From NCBI GenBank assembly GCA_937877125.1, contig CALEFQ010000075.1:1-19020 (forward strand): a stretch of DNA of 19,020 nt, read 5' to 3'. A program made the translations under genes and the position numbers. The stretch's first letter is position 1. Every line of letters starts with the position of its first letter. The notes beneath the pieces were generated by a model. The model ran no database searches, was not told where the DNA came from, and saw only the letters and a program-made list of their open reading frames with translations. Below are positions 6,490-12,508 of this stretch, piece after piece. This stretch comes from an uncultured bacterium (GTDB lineage Bacteria > Patescibacteriota > CALEFQ01).

Positions 6490-6561
6490 CCGCCTACGCT
6501 AAAGCTTCGTCGGGTAAACTCGAGAAGCACTAGCGCAGAAAAACCAACTGCCTGTCCTCCG
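6478..6561. repeat. Direct repeat copy 1 (84 bp), includes 5' end of tRNA-Thr(CGT)
   Basis: Aligns without gaps to 6585-6668 at an offset of 107 bases, with about 7 mismatches in 84. On the minus strand the unit ends with the first 12 bases of tRNA-Thr(CGT), GCCGAGGTAGCT. In this copy that tRNA is complete. Confidence 0.9.
6489..6514. repeat. Palindromic element C, starting at base 1 of tRNA-Thr(CGT)
   Basis: Reverse orientation: CCCGCC, TAC, GCT, AA, AGC, TTC, GTCGGG. This is the GAA/GTA plan seen from the other strand. The outer stem has one mismatch. The first arm base, 6489, is the 5' nucleotide of tRNA-Thr(CGT). It lies inside direct repeat copy 1. Confidence 0.7.
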
Positions 6562-6584
6562 GAGCCCGATAGGGCGTAGGAGGA
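6555..6584. repeat. Palindromic element between the two direct-repeat copies
   Basis: TCCTCC (6555-6560), GGA, inner stem GCCC, loop GATA, GGGC, GTA, GGAGGA (6579-6584). Perfect 6-bp outer stem and 4-bp inner stem. GGA replaces GAA in the internal loop. It spans the junction of the 84-bp duplication. Confidence 0.7.
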
Positions 6585-6668
6585 AGCTACCTCGGCCCGC
6601 CTACGCCAAGGCTTCGGCGGGTAAACCCAAGAAGCACTAGCGCAGAAAAACCAACTGCCCGCCCTCCG
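6585..6668. repeat. Direct repeat copy 2 (84 bp), with a 12-base tRNA-Thr remnant
   Basis: Second copy of the unit at 6478-6561. The tRNA part stops after 12 bases (plus-strand AGCTACCTCGGC at 6585-6596), so no tRNA is made here. The mismatches argue against an assembly duplication. Confidence 0.9.
6596..6621. repeat. Palindromic element D
   Basis: CCCGCC, TAC, GCC, AA, GGC, TTC, GGCGGG: perfect 6-bp outer stem, 3x3 loop, 3-bp inner stem. It is the counterpart of C in direct repeat copy 2; differences between C and D keep or restore pairing in both stems. Confidence 0.8.
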
Positions 6669-6669
6669 A

Positions 6670-6699
6670 CCAGCCCCTAGGGGTGAAGCCTCGGGCTGG
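6670..6699. repeat. Further inverted repeat, possibly a decayed element
   Basis: Arms CCAGCCC (6670-6676) and GGGCTGG (6693-6699) pair over 7 bp. The interior contains TGAAGCC but no clean inner stem, so membership in the GAA/GTA family is uncertain. It also contains the palindrome CCCCTAGGGG. Confidence 0.4.
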
Positions 6700-6738
6700 A
6701 TTTCAGCAACTAACCTGTATTTGCCGAAGACTGGCCTG

Positions 6739-6776
6739 CCAGCCGAAGCCCGCCGATTCGGCGGGGCGTAGGCTGG
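6739..6776. repeat. Palindromic element E, overlapping the CCA of tRNA-Gly
   Basis: CCAGCC (6739-6744), GAA, inner stem built on CCCGCC and GGCGGG around a GATTC loop and closed by GC, one bulged G, GTA, GGCTGG (6771-6776). As in element B, the last three bases of the right arm (6774-6776) are the complement of the tRNA CCA. Confidence 0.85.
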
Positions 6777-6847
6777 AGCGGGATACCAGAATCGAACTGG
6801 CGTCTTCGCCTTGGGAAGGCGGTATACTACCACTGTACTAATCCCGC
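6774..6847 (-). tRNA. tRNA-Gly (anticodon CCC)
   Basis: Cloverleaf of 74 nt with encoded CCA (6776-6774). Acceptor GCGGGAT/ATCCCGC, D arm GTAC...GTAT, anticodon stem CCGCC/GGCGA with loop TTCCCAA (anticodon CCC; outermost pair C-A), T arm GCCAG-TTCGATT-CTGGT, discriminator T as expected for bacterial tRNA-Gly. It reads GGG. First tRNA of the cluster in the direction of transcription. Confidence 0.95.
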
Positions 6848-6870
6848 CGAAACCAGTTCTTAGCTTGCTT

Positions 6871-6906
6871 GATCTCGGTTCAAAGTTTTGCCTCAAAACC
6901 AAGATC
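6871..6906 (-). other. Hairpin between the parvulin gene and tRNA-Gly
   Basis: Arms GATCTCGGTT (6871-6880) and AACCAAGATC (6897-6906) pair over 10 bp (one G-T on the minus strand) around a 16-base loop; a smaller GTTTTG/CAAAAC stem competes. There is no T run after it on the minus strand, so it is not a standard terminator. It may be an RNA-processing or attenuation site. No convincing tRNA promoter was found in 6848-6925. Confidence 0.4.
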
Positions 6907-6925
6907 TATGAGCCGGGAACTAATC

Positions 6926-7936
6926 CTAAAACCACTGGGAAACTTTAGCACCCTTTTCTTTTTCTTTCAACCAAGAATCAAAATAAGCGAAAAGGATGTG
7001 CGCGGCGTCAACCTGCTCGACTGATTCGCCGCTGGCATCCGGTTTCTTTTCTTTGGCATTTACCTTGATGATATGATAGCCGTAATCGGTTTCAATTAAG
7101 TCGCTGACCGCGCCCGGCGACAAGGCAAACGCGGCTTCTTCAAATGCCGGAATCATCGTGCCGCGACCAAAGAAACCTAGCTCACCACCTAATTCCGCCG
7201 TTTGGGCATCATCGCTGTATTGCTTGGCAAATTCCGGAAAATTGTCGGGATTTTCTTTTACCTGCGGCAAAACTTCTTCGGCGCGCTGGCGGGCAATTGA
7301 CTTGTATTCGTCAGTTTCCTTTATTTTTTCCTCCAATTTCTTGCGTTCGACATAAGGCCGAATCGCCAGTTGCTTAATCGTCTCTTTGTCACTCCAGCCA
7401 AATTGCTGGTCAAAAGCTTTGAGGGCTTCTGATTCCTGTCCGCCCAGCTGCGCCACGTAGTTCTGAAATTCCGCCTCAATATCGCTATCCTTGACGGACA
7501 CGCCATTTTGCTTAGCCAGCGAACTGATCAAAGCTTCATTCTTGAGTTTCTTTTTGACGTTGTCTTCAATTTCGTCCAACATCGCCTTACCCTCATCGGA
7601 AGTGAAATCTGTTTGCAGCTGCGTGCTGAAAAAATGCTTCATCGCCTCAACATGCTGGCGGAAATAATTTAGAGTGACTAATTCGGAGTTCACGTACATC
7701 AGCGGGTAAGGAATAATCTTGACCACAGTCTCAAAAGACGGGTTGCCGCTCAATTCCCGGTCCCAGCGTTTTTTGTAAATACCTAGGCCAAAAATGACGA
7801 CAAAAGCGACGATAGCGATTAGGACAACCGCCACGATCACGCCCAAAAGTTTAGGCCAATTCCGTTTTGAACTAGTCTTCGGCTTAGCCGGTTCCGGGAC
7901 AGCAGCGGCCGCCGTTTTTTTGGATTCAGATTCCAT
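6926..7936 (-). CDS. Membrane-anchored parvulin-type peptidyl-prolyl isomerase (SurA/PrsA-like)
   Basis: 336 residues. A charged, Ala/Pro-rich cytoplasmic N-terminus leads to one membrane helix at about 29-52 (LLGVIVAVVLIAIVAFVVIF). Residues about 75-200 are a helical SurA-N-like chaperone region. The parvulin domain runs from about 212 to 297: FPEFAKQYSDD, LGGELGFFGRGTMIPAFEEA, AFALSPGAVSDLIETDYGYH, IIKV. It would assist folding of exported proteins outside the membrane. Oddly, the first strand of a parvulin domain (usually ARHIL before the EEA helix) is missing from its normal place, and an AAHILF segment appears after the domain, near residue 310, followed by FDSWLKEKEK. The start ATG at 7936 lies 22 bases after the DivIC-like gene, with no clear ribosome binding site. 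Confidence 0.92.
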   Translation of the reverse strand: MESESKKTAAAAVPEPAKPKTSSKRNWPKLLGVIVAVVLIAIVAFVVIFGLGIYKKRWDRELSGNPSFETVVKIIPYPLMYVNSELVTLNYFRQHVEAMKHFFSTQLQTDFTSDEGKAMLDEIEDNVKKKLKNEALISSLAKQNGVSVKDSDIEAEFQNYVAQLGGQESEALKAFDQQFGWSDKETIKQLAIRPYVERKKLEEKIKETDEYKSIARQRAEEVLPQVKENPDNFPEFAKQYSDDAQTAELGGELGFFGRGTMIPAFEEAAFALSPGAVSDLIETDYGYHIIKVNAKEKKPDASGESVEQVDAAHILFAYFDSWLKEKEKGAKVSQWF

Positions 7937-7958
7937 AATGGTTTTTTAAGGATTTTAG

Positions 7959-8384
7959 CTATTCCTGGTAAGCGAAAAAATAATTATACCACTTTTTGAA
8001 AATCGGCAAATAGGCGGTCGTTTTGGCCTCGGCGGTCGCCGGCGCCAACTCTTCTTCGGTAATCACAATCGCCGAGTCCCTTTCTTCAACAGCCACGACA
8101 GTTTCCCCCGACTTTTGCAAACCCAAATTTTCCCGAGCCACTTTTTCCTGATAAGAATCTGTTTTGAGGTAAGCCATCATATCCTGGAGGCGCTGGTTTT
8201 CCCGCACCAGCGTTTCCCGTCTTTCTTTCACGGACTTAATCTCTTGGGACACTTCGTACTTTTTGTGAATGACGCGACTAAGAAAATAGGCCATTACTAT
8301 GAAAATCAAAATTGCCACAACGACAAAAGCCTTGGAGCGCAGGATTCTTTTGAACAAAGGGGGGTCAATTTTTTCCGGAGCCAT
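7959..8384 (-). CDS. Septum formation initiator family protein (DivIC/FtsB-like)
   Basis: 141 residues from the ATG at 8384; a GTG at 8444 would add 20 basic residues and overlap the upstream gene by 80 bases, so I prefer the ATG. A short cytoplasmic tail, one membrane helix at about 18-38 (AFVVVAILIFIVMAYFLS), then a coiled coil at about 40-72 (IKSVKERRETLVRENQRLQD). The DivIC signature follows: YQEKVARENLGLQKSGE. The tail ends in KKWYNYFF. Such proteins join FtsL and FtsQ/DivIB in the divisome and regulate septal peptidoglycan synthesis. The start overlaps the PH-domain gene by 20 bases. The protein is longer than E. coli FtsB (about 100) because of an acidic linker and the aromatic tail. 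Confidence 0.85.
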   Translation of the reverse strand: MAPEKIDPPLFKRILRSKAFVVVAILIFIVMAYFLSRVIHKKYEVSQEIKSVKERRETLVRENQRLQDMMAYLKTDSYQEKVARENLGLQKSGETVVAVEERDSAIVITEEELAPATAEAKTTAYLPIFKKWYNYFFAYQE

Positions 8385-8994
8385 GGTCTTTAAAATTAGC
8401 TTTTTCTCCCGGCTCGGCAACCCGGACCGGAACTTTTTTTTCACTCTTGACCTTTTGGATATAATCTACCAGCTCTTGAGCCGACAGGTTGCCGGCGGCG
8501 TTTTCTCGACGGGAGAACTCCTGGACCTTGCTTAGCTTATCCTTGACGATTTCCGGCGTCTCGACCGCTTCGATACAAATCGGCTTCTTCTCGCCTCCCA
8601 GATTAACATAAACATTGCCATAACCAAAGAGCGTCGCCAAAAGCCCTTTAATTTCAAAAGTCACTTCGACAATCCATTCGTGCGGAGCTTCCCGCACCCG
8701 GCGCAAAAACAAGCCGTGCTGTTCAATGTCGATTATCCGCTGGCTTGTCACCAGCGTCAAATTGAAGTACCATGTAAACCAGGAAATGATCAGCCAGGCC
8801 GCGGCCACAACCCACCAGACCACCACCGCAACCGTCAGCCAGGAATACCTGAAAATATAAGGCAAAAAAGGCAGGGTCGCCCCAACAAAGATAATTGTCC
8901 GGGCCACCGGCCATAAAAATGACGCCCAGTGCTGTCGGAGCAATAGAATCGGCTCTTCCCCCTCACGTAAATTTTGTTTAAAATAAGAACTCAT
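8365..8994 (-). CDS. Bacterial PH-domain membrane protein (bPH2 / YdbS-like)
   Basis: 209 residues. An acidic N-terminus (REGEEPILLLRQHWASF) is typical of the family, followed by two membrane helices at about 27-50 and 53-75. The bacterial PH domain is at about 78-155: LTLVTSQRIIDIEQHGLFLR, then HEWIVEVTFEIKGLLATLFG and YGNVYVNLG. 'TnqRi...G.f.r....i.l..i..v.....l....gyGdi.i' is the family pattern. The C-terminal part is predicted helical and charged. The function of these proteins is not established. The ATG at 8994 is separated by two bases from the plus-strand start at 8997, so its upstream control region would lie inside that small ORF; co-transcription with the DUF881 pair is likelier. 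Confidence 0.88.
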   Translation of the reverse strand: MSSYFKQNLREGEEPILLLRQHWASFLWPVARTIIFVGATLPFLPYIFRYSWLTVAVVVWWVVAAAWLIISWFTWYFNLTLVTSQRIIDIEQHGLFLRRVREAPHEWIVEVTFEIKGLLATLFGYGNVYVNLGGEKKPICIEAVETPEIVKDKLSKVQEFSRRENAAGNLSAQELVDYIQKVKSEKKVPVRVAEPGEKANFKDHGSGKN

Positions 8995-8996
8995 CT

Positions 8997-9089
8997 ATGA
9001 AAAAATCTACTCGAATCATCTGGTGGATCATAACTATTTTCGTCGTCGGCGGCATGATTTTGCTCATGATCGTGCCGGCTTTTCAATAA
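8997..9089 (+). CDS. 30-residue single-helix membrane microprotein on the plus strand
   Basis: The ORF starts MKKSTRIIWWIITIFV, continues with a Gly-Gly-Met stretch and ends in IVPAFQ before TAA at 9087-9089. It has a basic N-terminus, one membrane helix and a short outside tail. It fits exactly between the PH gene start (8994) and the stop of the next minus-strand gene (9090), and it is the only plausible plus-strand gene in the window. Small 'MKK.....W.I....V...M.L....PAF' proteins are the kind of short ORF usually missed by annotation; I cannot name a family. No strong ribosome binding site is seen. A TAAAAT box at 8979-8984 could give a nearly leaderless message. Chance is a real alternative, since a hydrophobic 30-codon frame is short. 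Confidence 0.5.
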   Translation: MKKSTRIIWWIITIFVVGGMILLMIVPAFQ

Positions 9090-9791
9090 TTACTCGACGG
9101 CCCGAGCCTGACGGAAAACTAAATCGCCCCGATAAGCCGGCAAGGTGAGGTCGGCTTTTTTAGTTACCGTGACCTGCGCGTCAGGAAAAACCTGCTTGAT
9201 TTGTTCCAGTATGCCACCCTCGCGCTGAAGCGAAGTCGCCAGTAAATCGGCGTTACCGATCGCGTCAAAACGATACGGCGGTGTCAGAATCAGGCCGTCC
9301 AAAGCAATCTGCAATCCCCGGGGCATAATCGTCGAGCGATAAACTACCCGATTATCATTTAAGGCGACTCCTTCAATGCCGATATTGCGCAAAGTATTAA
9401 GCAGATCAAGTAATTGGACATCCAAGACCGGTCCCTCGACCACCAAAGAGACCCCGGGACCAGAAACTGATTCTAGCCCGGAGATCTTTTGATACTGCGC
9501 CAGAGAGGACTCCAGCACATCCGTGCCCGGCAAGCGATACTGCAAGGCCTCTTGATAATCTCGTTGCTTCTGCTCCAGTTTCGAAACTTCCTGCCGCAAA
9601 CTCATATTGCTTTCCGCCAGGATGCTGACCTCCAAGCCCAGGTTCTTTTGCTGATCAGGATCAGTAATCTCTTTGACCTTGTCAGTTGAGAAAAGCTGAC
9701 CGACTATTAAAAAACCGGCTACAATCGCGATCACAAAAGTAATTAGCGACGGCGTCGACGGTCTTTTGATTTGGCGCGGGTCAAATTTCAT
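9090..9791 (-). CDS. DUF881 family protein, second of a tandem pair
   Basis: 233 residues. Basic start, membrane helix at about 16-35 (LITFVIAIVAGFLIVGQLF), coiled coil at about 55-85 (MSLRQEVSKLEQKQRDYQEA), then the DUF881 domain. Its marks are GPGVSLVVEG, LLDLLNTLRNIGIEGVALND and NRVVYRSTI, with YRFDAIGNADLLATSL after that. DUF881 proteins (YlxW/YlxX type) are found near cell-division and envelope genes in Firmicutes and Actinobacteria; their biochemical role is unknown. It overlaps the upstream paralogue by 11 bases, so translation is probably coupled. The membrane topology puts the domain outside the cytoplasm. Confidence 0.9.
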   Translation of the reverse strand: MKFDPRQIKRPSTPSLITFVIAIVAGFLIVGQLFSTDKVKEITDPDQQKNLGLEVSILAESNMSLRQEVSKLEQKQRDYQEALQYRLPGTDVLESSLAQYQKISGLESVSGPGVSLVVEGPVLDVQLLDLLNTLRNIGIEGVALNDNRVVYRSTIMPRGLQIALDGLILTPPYRFDAIGNADLLATSLQREGGILEQIKQVFPDAQVTVTKKADLTLPAYRGDLVFRQARAVE

Positions 9792-10515
9792 AAGTGCCCA
9801 AGAAGGGATTCAAGCGGAGATCGTCTTTTTTTTCTACTTCGAAAATCAGGTTGTAATCCTTCCGGCGGCGATGCAAATCAATTAGGCGACCTGGATCTTC
9901 CATAAAACGAGCCAAAGTGGCCGATTCACCGATAGCCTTGATCACCAACGGCGTGCCGACATGGGACTCATTAATCAGGATGGTATTGACGATACAATTG
10001 ATCGAGGTGGTCCCGACAATCCGTTCATCATTAATTGAAATCGCTTCCGCCCCGGCCGCCCAAAGCATATTTACGGTATCCAAAATATCGGTGGAGTGAA
10101 TAATCGCGTCATTTTTGAAATCGTTACGGTCTTTCAAGCCTTCATATTTACCGTCATCCAAAGTCACTTCAACACCAGCGCCGGCCACCGCTGTCAAGCC
10201 GACAATCATCTTGTATTTCTGTAATTCAGCCGATAGATCTTTGGAGGTCGTCCGGCGCTCTTCAACCTGTTTTTCTTCCGACCGAACTTCCTCGCGGAGC
10301 TGTCCGATCCGCTGACGCAGCTCTTTTTGTTCTTCCGTCATCGATTGAACCGTCCGTTCCAGCTCCAGCGACGCGCGCACCGGGTCGGTGGAACGCGGAT
10401 TGACCTTGGTGGAAATTATCTGCACCGCGATGAAACCACCCACAACAATACCAATCACTAGAAAAATGATCGTATAGAGAAAGGCATACGAGCGTTGGGG
10501 AGGCTGATTTTCCAT
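9781..10515 (-). CDS. DUF881 family protein, first of a tandem pair
   Basis: 244 residues from the ATG at 10515 (MENQPPQRSYAFL). The frame is open further upstream to 10590, but that part would include the promoter and lacks family similarity. Membrane helix at about 12-33, long coiled coil at about 50-100 (MTEEQKELRQRIGQLREEV, then SEEKQVEERR), then DUF881: GLTAVAGAGVEVTLDDG, ILDTVNMLWAAGAEAISIND, ERIVGTTSI, GTPLVIKAIG. It has the same plan as the next gene, so the two are duplicates that have diverged. The promoter at 10531-10559 would start transcription about 9 bases before this ATG, and there is no Shine-Dalgarno sequence in that leader. Confidence 0.9.
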   Translation of the reverse strand: MENQPPQRSYAFLYTIIFLVIGIVVGGFIAVQIISTKVNPRSTDPVRASLELERTVQSMTEEQKELRQRIGQLREEVRSEEKQVEERRTTSKDLSAELQKYKMIVGLTAVAGAGVEVTLDDGKYEGLKDRNDFKNDAIIHSTDILDTVNMLWAAGAEAISINDERIVGTTSINCIVNTILINESHVGTPLVIKAIGESATLARFMEDPGRLIDLHRRRKDYNLIFEVEKKDDLRLNPFLGTYEI

Positions 10516-10530
10516 GTTGTTACTGTCTTT

Positions 10531-10559
10531 ATTATAAAAAAAAAGCCGTAAAAAGGCAA
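10531..10559 (-). promoter_or_regulatory. Sigma70-type promoter of the DUF881 operon
   Basis: Minus strand: TTGCCT (10559-10554), a 17-base spacer with a T8 run, then perfect TATAAT (10536-10531). The expected start, near 10524, leaves a leader of about 9 bases. It follows the lepA terminator, so the two operons are cleanly separated. Confidence 0.7.
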
Positions 10560-10619
10560 TGCTAATTAACTTCATCCGAGCCCAAGTCAATTTTACCCTT
10601 TGGTCTTTTATTTAAGCCC

Positions 10620-10650
10620 AAAAACTGCGCCGTAATTAGTCCCGGCGCAG
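10620..10650 (-). terminator. Intrinsic terminator overlapping the lepA stop codon
   Basis: Plus-strand arms CTGCGCCG (10625-10632) and CGGCGCAG (10643-10650) form an 8-bp GC-rich stem with a 10-base loop, followed on the minus strand by T5 (10624-10620). The TAA stop of lepA (10638-10636) lies in the loop, so the stem includes the last lepA codons. Confidence 0.85.
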
Positions 10651-12492
10651 GACGGCCAAAAACACTTCTTGCGGCACCGAAACCGTCCCGATGGTTTTCA
10701 TTTTTTTCTTTCCTTTTTTCTGTTTTTCCAGCAATTTAGCTTTACGGGTAACGTCGCCTCCGTAGAGATATCCGACCACGTCCTTGCGATAGGCCGGAAT
10801 AGTTTCTCGAGCCAAAACATCCCCTCCGACCGCCGCCTGGATCGGCACGGGAATCTGGTGCTTAGGAATCAGATCTTTCAGTTTTTTGACGATCGAGCGC
10901 CCGATCAGCGCCGTTTCGGAACGATGCACGATCGTCGTTAACGCTTCAAATTTTTCCTTATTGATCAGAATGTCCAGCCGGACTAGATCCGCCGGACGAT
11001 AATCAGCCAAGTCATAATTGAGCGATGCGTATCCCGAGCTGACACTTTTTAATTTGTCGTAAAAATCAACAATCAAATTAAACAAGGGCATTTCATATTT
11101 TAGGATCGCCCGATCTTCGCCGAGATATTCAGTATTTTGGTAAACGCCCCGTCGGGCTTCCGCCAATTCCATCACTTTACCCAAGCAATCTTTAGGCGTG
11201 ATAATCTCCACTTTGGCCCAAGGTTCTAGAATCCGCTGGTATTGAGAAGGTAATTTGGCGGGCGCCGTAATTATTTCTGATTCGCCCCGCCCGTTGATAA
11301 TCCGATAAACAACGCTGGGCGAAGTCACGACGACATTTAAATCGTATTCGCGCTGCAGGCGTTCCTGAAATATCTCCAAATGCAACAGGCCGAGAAAACC
11401 GCAGCGATAACCGAACCCGAGCGGGCCGCCCTGATCAGGTTCATAAACCAGCGCCGCGTCATTTAATTTCAACTTGCCGACGGAATCTTTCAGGAGAGGA
11501 TAATCATCCGCGTCCACCGGATACACTCCGGCGTAAACCACCGGCCTGGGCTCTTTATATCCCGGCAGCGGCTTTATTTCTTCCTTGTCTTTTACCTTTT
11601 GCTTTTTGCCTTTTGCCTTATTGGTGACCGTGTCCCCCACCCGCACCCCCGAGAGATCTTTCAACCCCGTGTCGATAAAACCAACCTCGCCCGTATCCAA
11701 TTGTCCAGTTGAAAGCAGCTGAGGCTTGAAAACGCCCACATCCAGAACCTCGCCGGTTCGGCCGGTCGCCAAGAAATAAAGCGGGTCGCCTTTCTTGACG
11801 GAACCGTCCACGATCCGGACATAAGCCTGCACGCCGCGATAAGAATCATACCGTGAATCAAAGATCAGGGCTCGGAGCGGCCGGAGACTCTCCCCCCGGG
11901 GCGCGGGAACTCGTTCAATCACCGCCTTAATAATTTCCGGAATGCCGGCGCCGGTTTTAGCCGAGGCCAAAATAATTTCATTCTCGCGGATACCCAGCAT
12001 AGAAGTCAATTCGCGAGCCACTCGCGCCGGATCAGCATTGGGCAAGTCAATTTTATTGATAACCGGAATGATCGCTAAATTCTGATCCAAGGCCAAATAG
12101 ATATTGGCCAGGGTCTGGGCCTGGATTCCCTGGGTGGCATCCACCACCAAAATGGCGCCTTCGCAAGCCGCCAGGGAGCGGGAAACTTCATAGGTAAAAT
12201 CCACGTGCCCGGGCGTGTCGATCAGGTTTAAAATGTAAGCTTCCTTCGGATAAACCGTCGTGCTCTTTCCGGATTTTAGATCGTGACCTCCAAAATTCAT
12301 GGTGACCGGCTGCAGTTTTATGGTTATGCCTCGCTCTCGCTCCAAATCCATCTGATCCAAAAGCTGTTCTTGCATTTCCCGCTTGGCGACTGTTTCGGTG
12401 TATTCCAAGAGACGGTCGGCCAAGGTGGATTTGCCGTGGTCGATATGCGCGATAATGCAAAAATTACGAATTAAGGAAAGCCGGTCAGGCAT
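10636..12492 (-). CDS. lepA: Translation elongation factor 4 (LepA)
   Basis: 618 residues, slightly longer than the usual 600. GTPase motifs: AHIDHGKST at 15-23, RGITI at 54-58, DTPGHVDF at 92-99, NKIDLP at 146-151. Domain II follows, then the EF-G-like domains (VYAGVYPVDADDY, LGFGYRCGFLGLLHLEIFQE) and the LepA-specific C-terminal domain, with GGDVTRKAKLLEKQKKGKKK and a final VPQEVFLAVL. LepA binds ribosomes and acts in initiation or back-translocation under stress. A Lys-rich stretch of about 10-14 residues (KAKGKKQKVKDKEE, about 291-304) is inserted relative to E. coli LepA just before PLPGYKEPRP. It starts 16 bases after murJ and is the last gene of its operon. Confidence 0.98.
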   Translation of the reverse strand: MPDRLSLIRNFCIIAHIDHGKSTLADRLLEYTETVAKREMQEQLLDQMDLERERGITIKLQPVTMNFGGHDLKSGKSTTVYPKEAYILNLIDTPGHVDFTYEVSRSLAACEGAILVVDATQGIQAQTLANIYLALDQNLAIIPVINKIDLPNADPARVARELTSMLGIRENEIILASAKTGAGIPEIIKAVIERVPAPRGESLRPLRALIFDSRYDSYRGVQAYVRIVDGSVKKGDPLYFLATGRTGEVLDVGVFKPQLLSTGQLDTGEVGFIDTGLKDLSGVRVGDTVTNKAKGKKQKVKDKEEIKPLPGYKEPRPVVYAGVYPVDADDYPLLKDSVGKLKLNDAALVYEPDQGGPLGFGYRCGFLGLLHLEIFQERLQREYDLNVVVTSPSVVYRIINGRGESEIITAPAKLPSQYQRILEPWAKVEIITPKDCLGKVMELAEARRGVYQNTEYLGEDRAILKYEMPLFNLIVDFYDKLKSVSSGYASLNYDLADYRPADLVRLDILINKEKFEALTTIVHRSETALIGRSIVKKLKDLIPKHQIPVPIQAAVGGDVLARETIPAYRKDVVGYLYGGDVTRKAKLLEKQKKGKKKMKTIGTVSVPQEVFLAVLRRD

Positions 12493-12508
12493 GAACTATT
12501 TGCATAAG

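Noticed and set aside
6478..6668. CRISPR array or integrative element attachment sites in the repeat cluster
   Set aside because: There are only two long imperfect direct repeats and no regular short repeat-spacer series, cas gene or integrase in the window.
6480..6902. 140-codon minus-strand ORF across the tRNA-Gly gene and repeats
   Set aside because: It runs through a tRNA gene and palindromic repeats, its translation is low complexity with no domain, and it starts from a frame inside the hairpin region. An open frame here is a by-product of GC-rich repeats.
10560..10619. Further promoter candidates (TTGACT near 10590, TAAAAT boxes) upstream of the DUF881 pair
   Set aside because: Spacing or -10 matches are poor compared with TTGCCT-17-TATAAT at 10531-10559.
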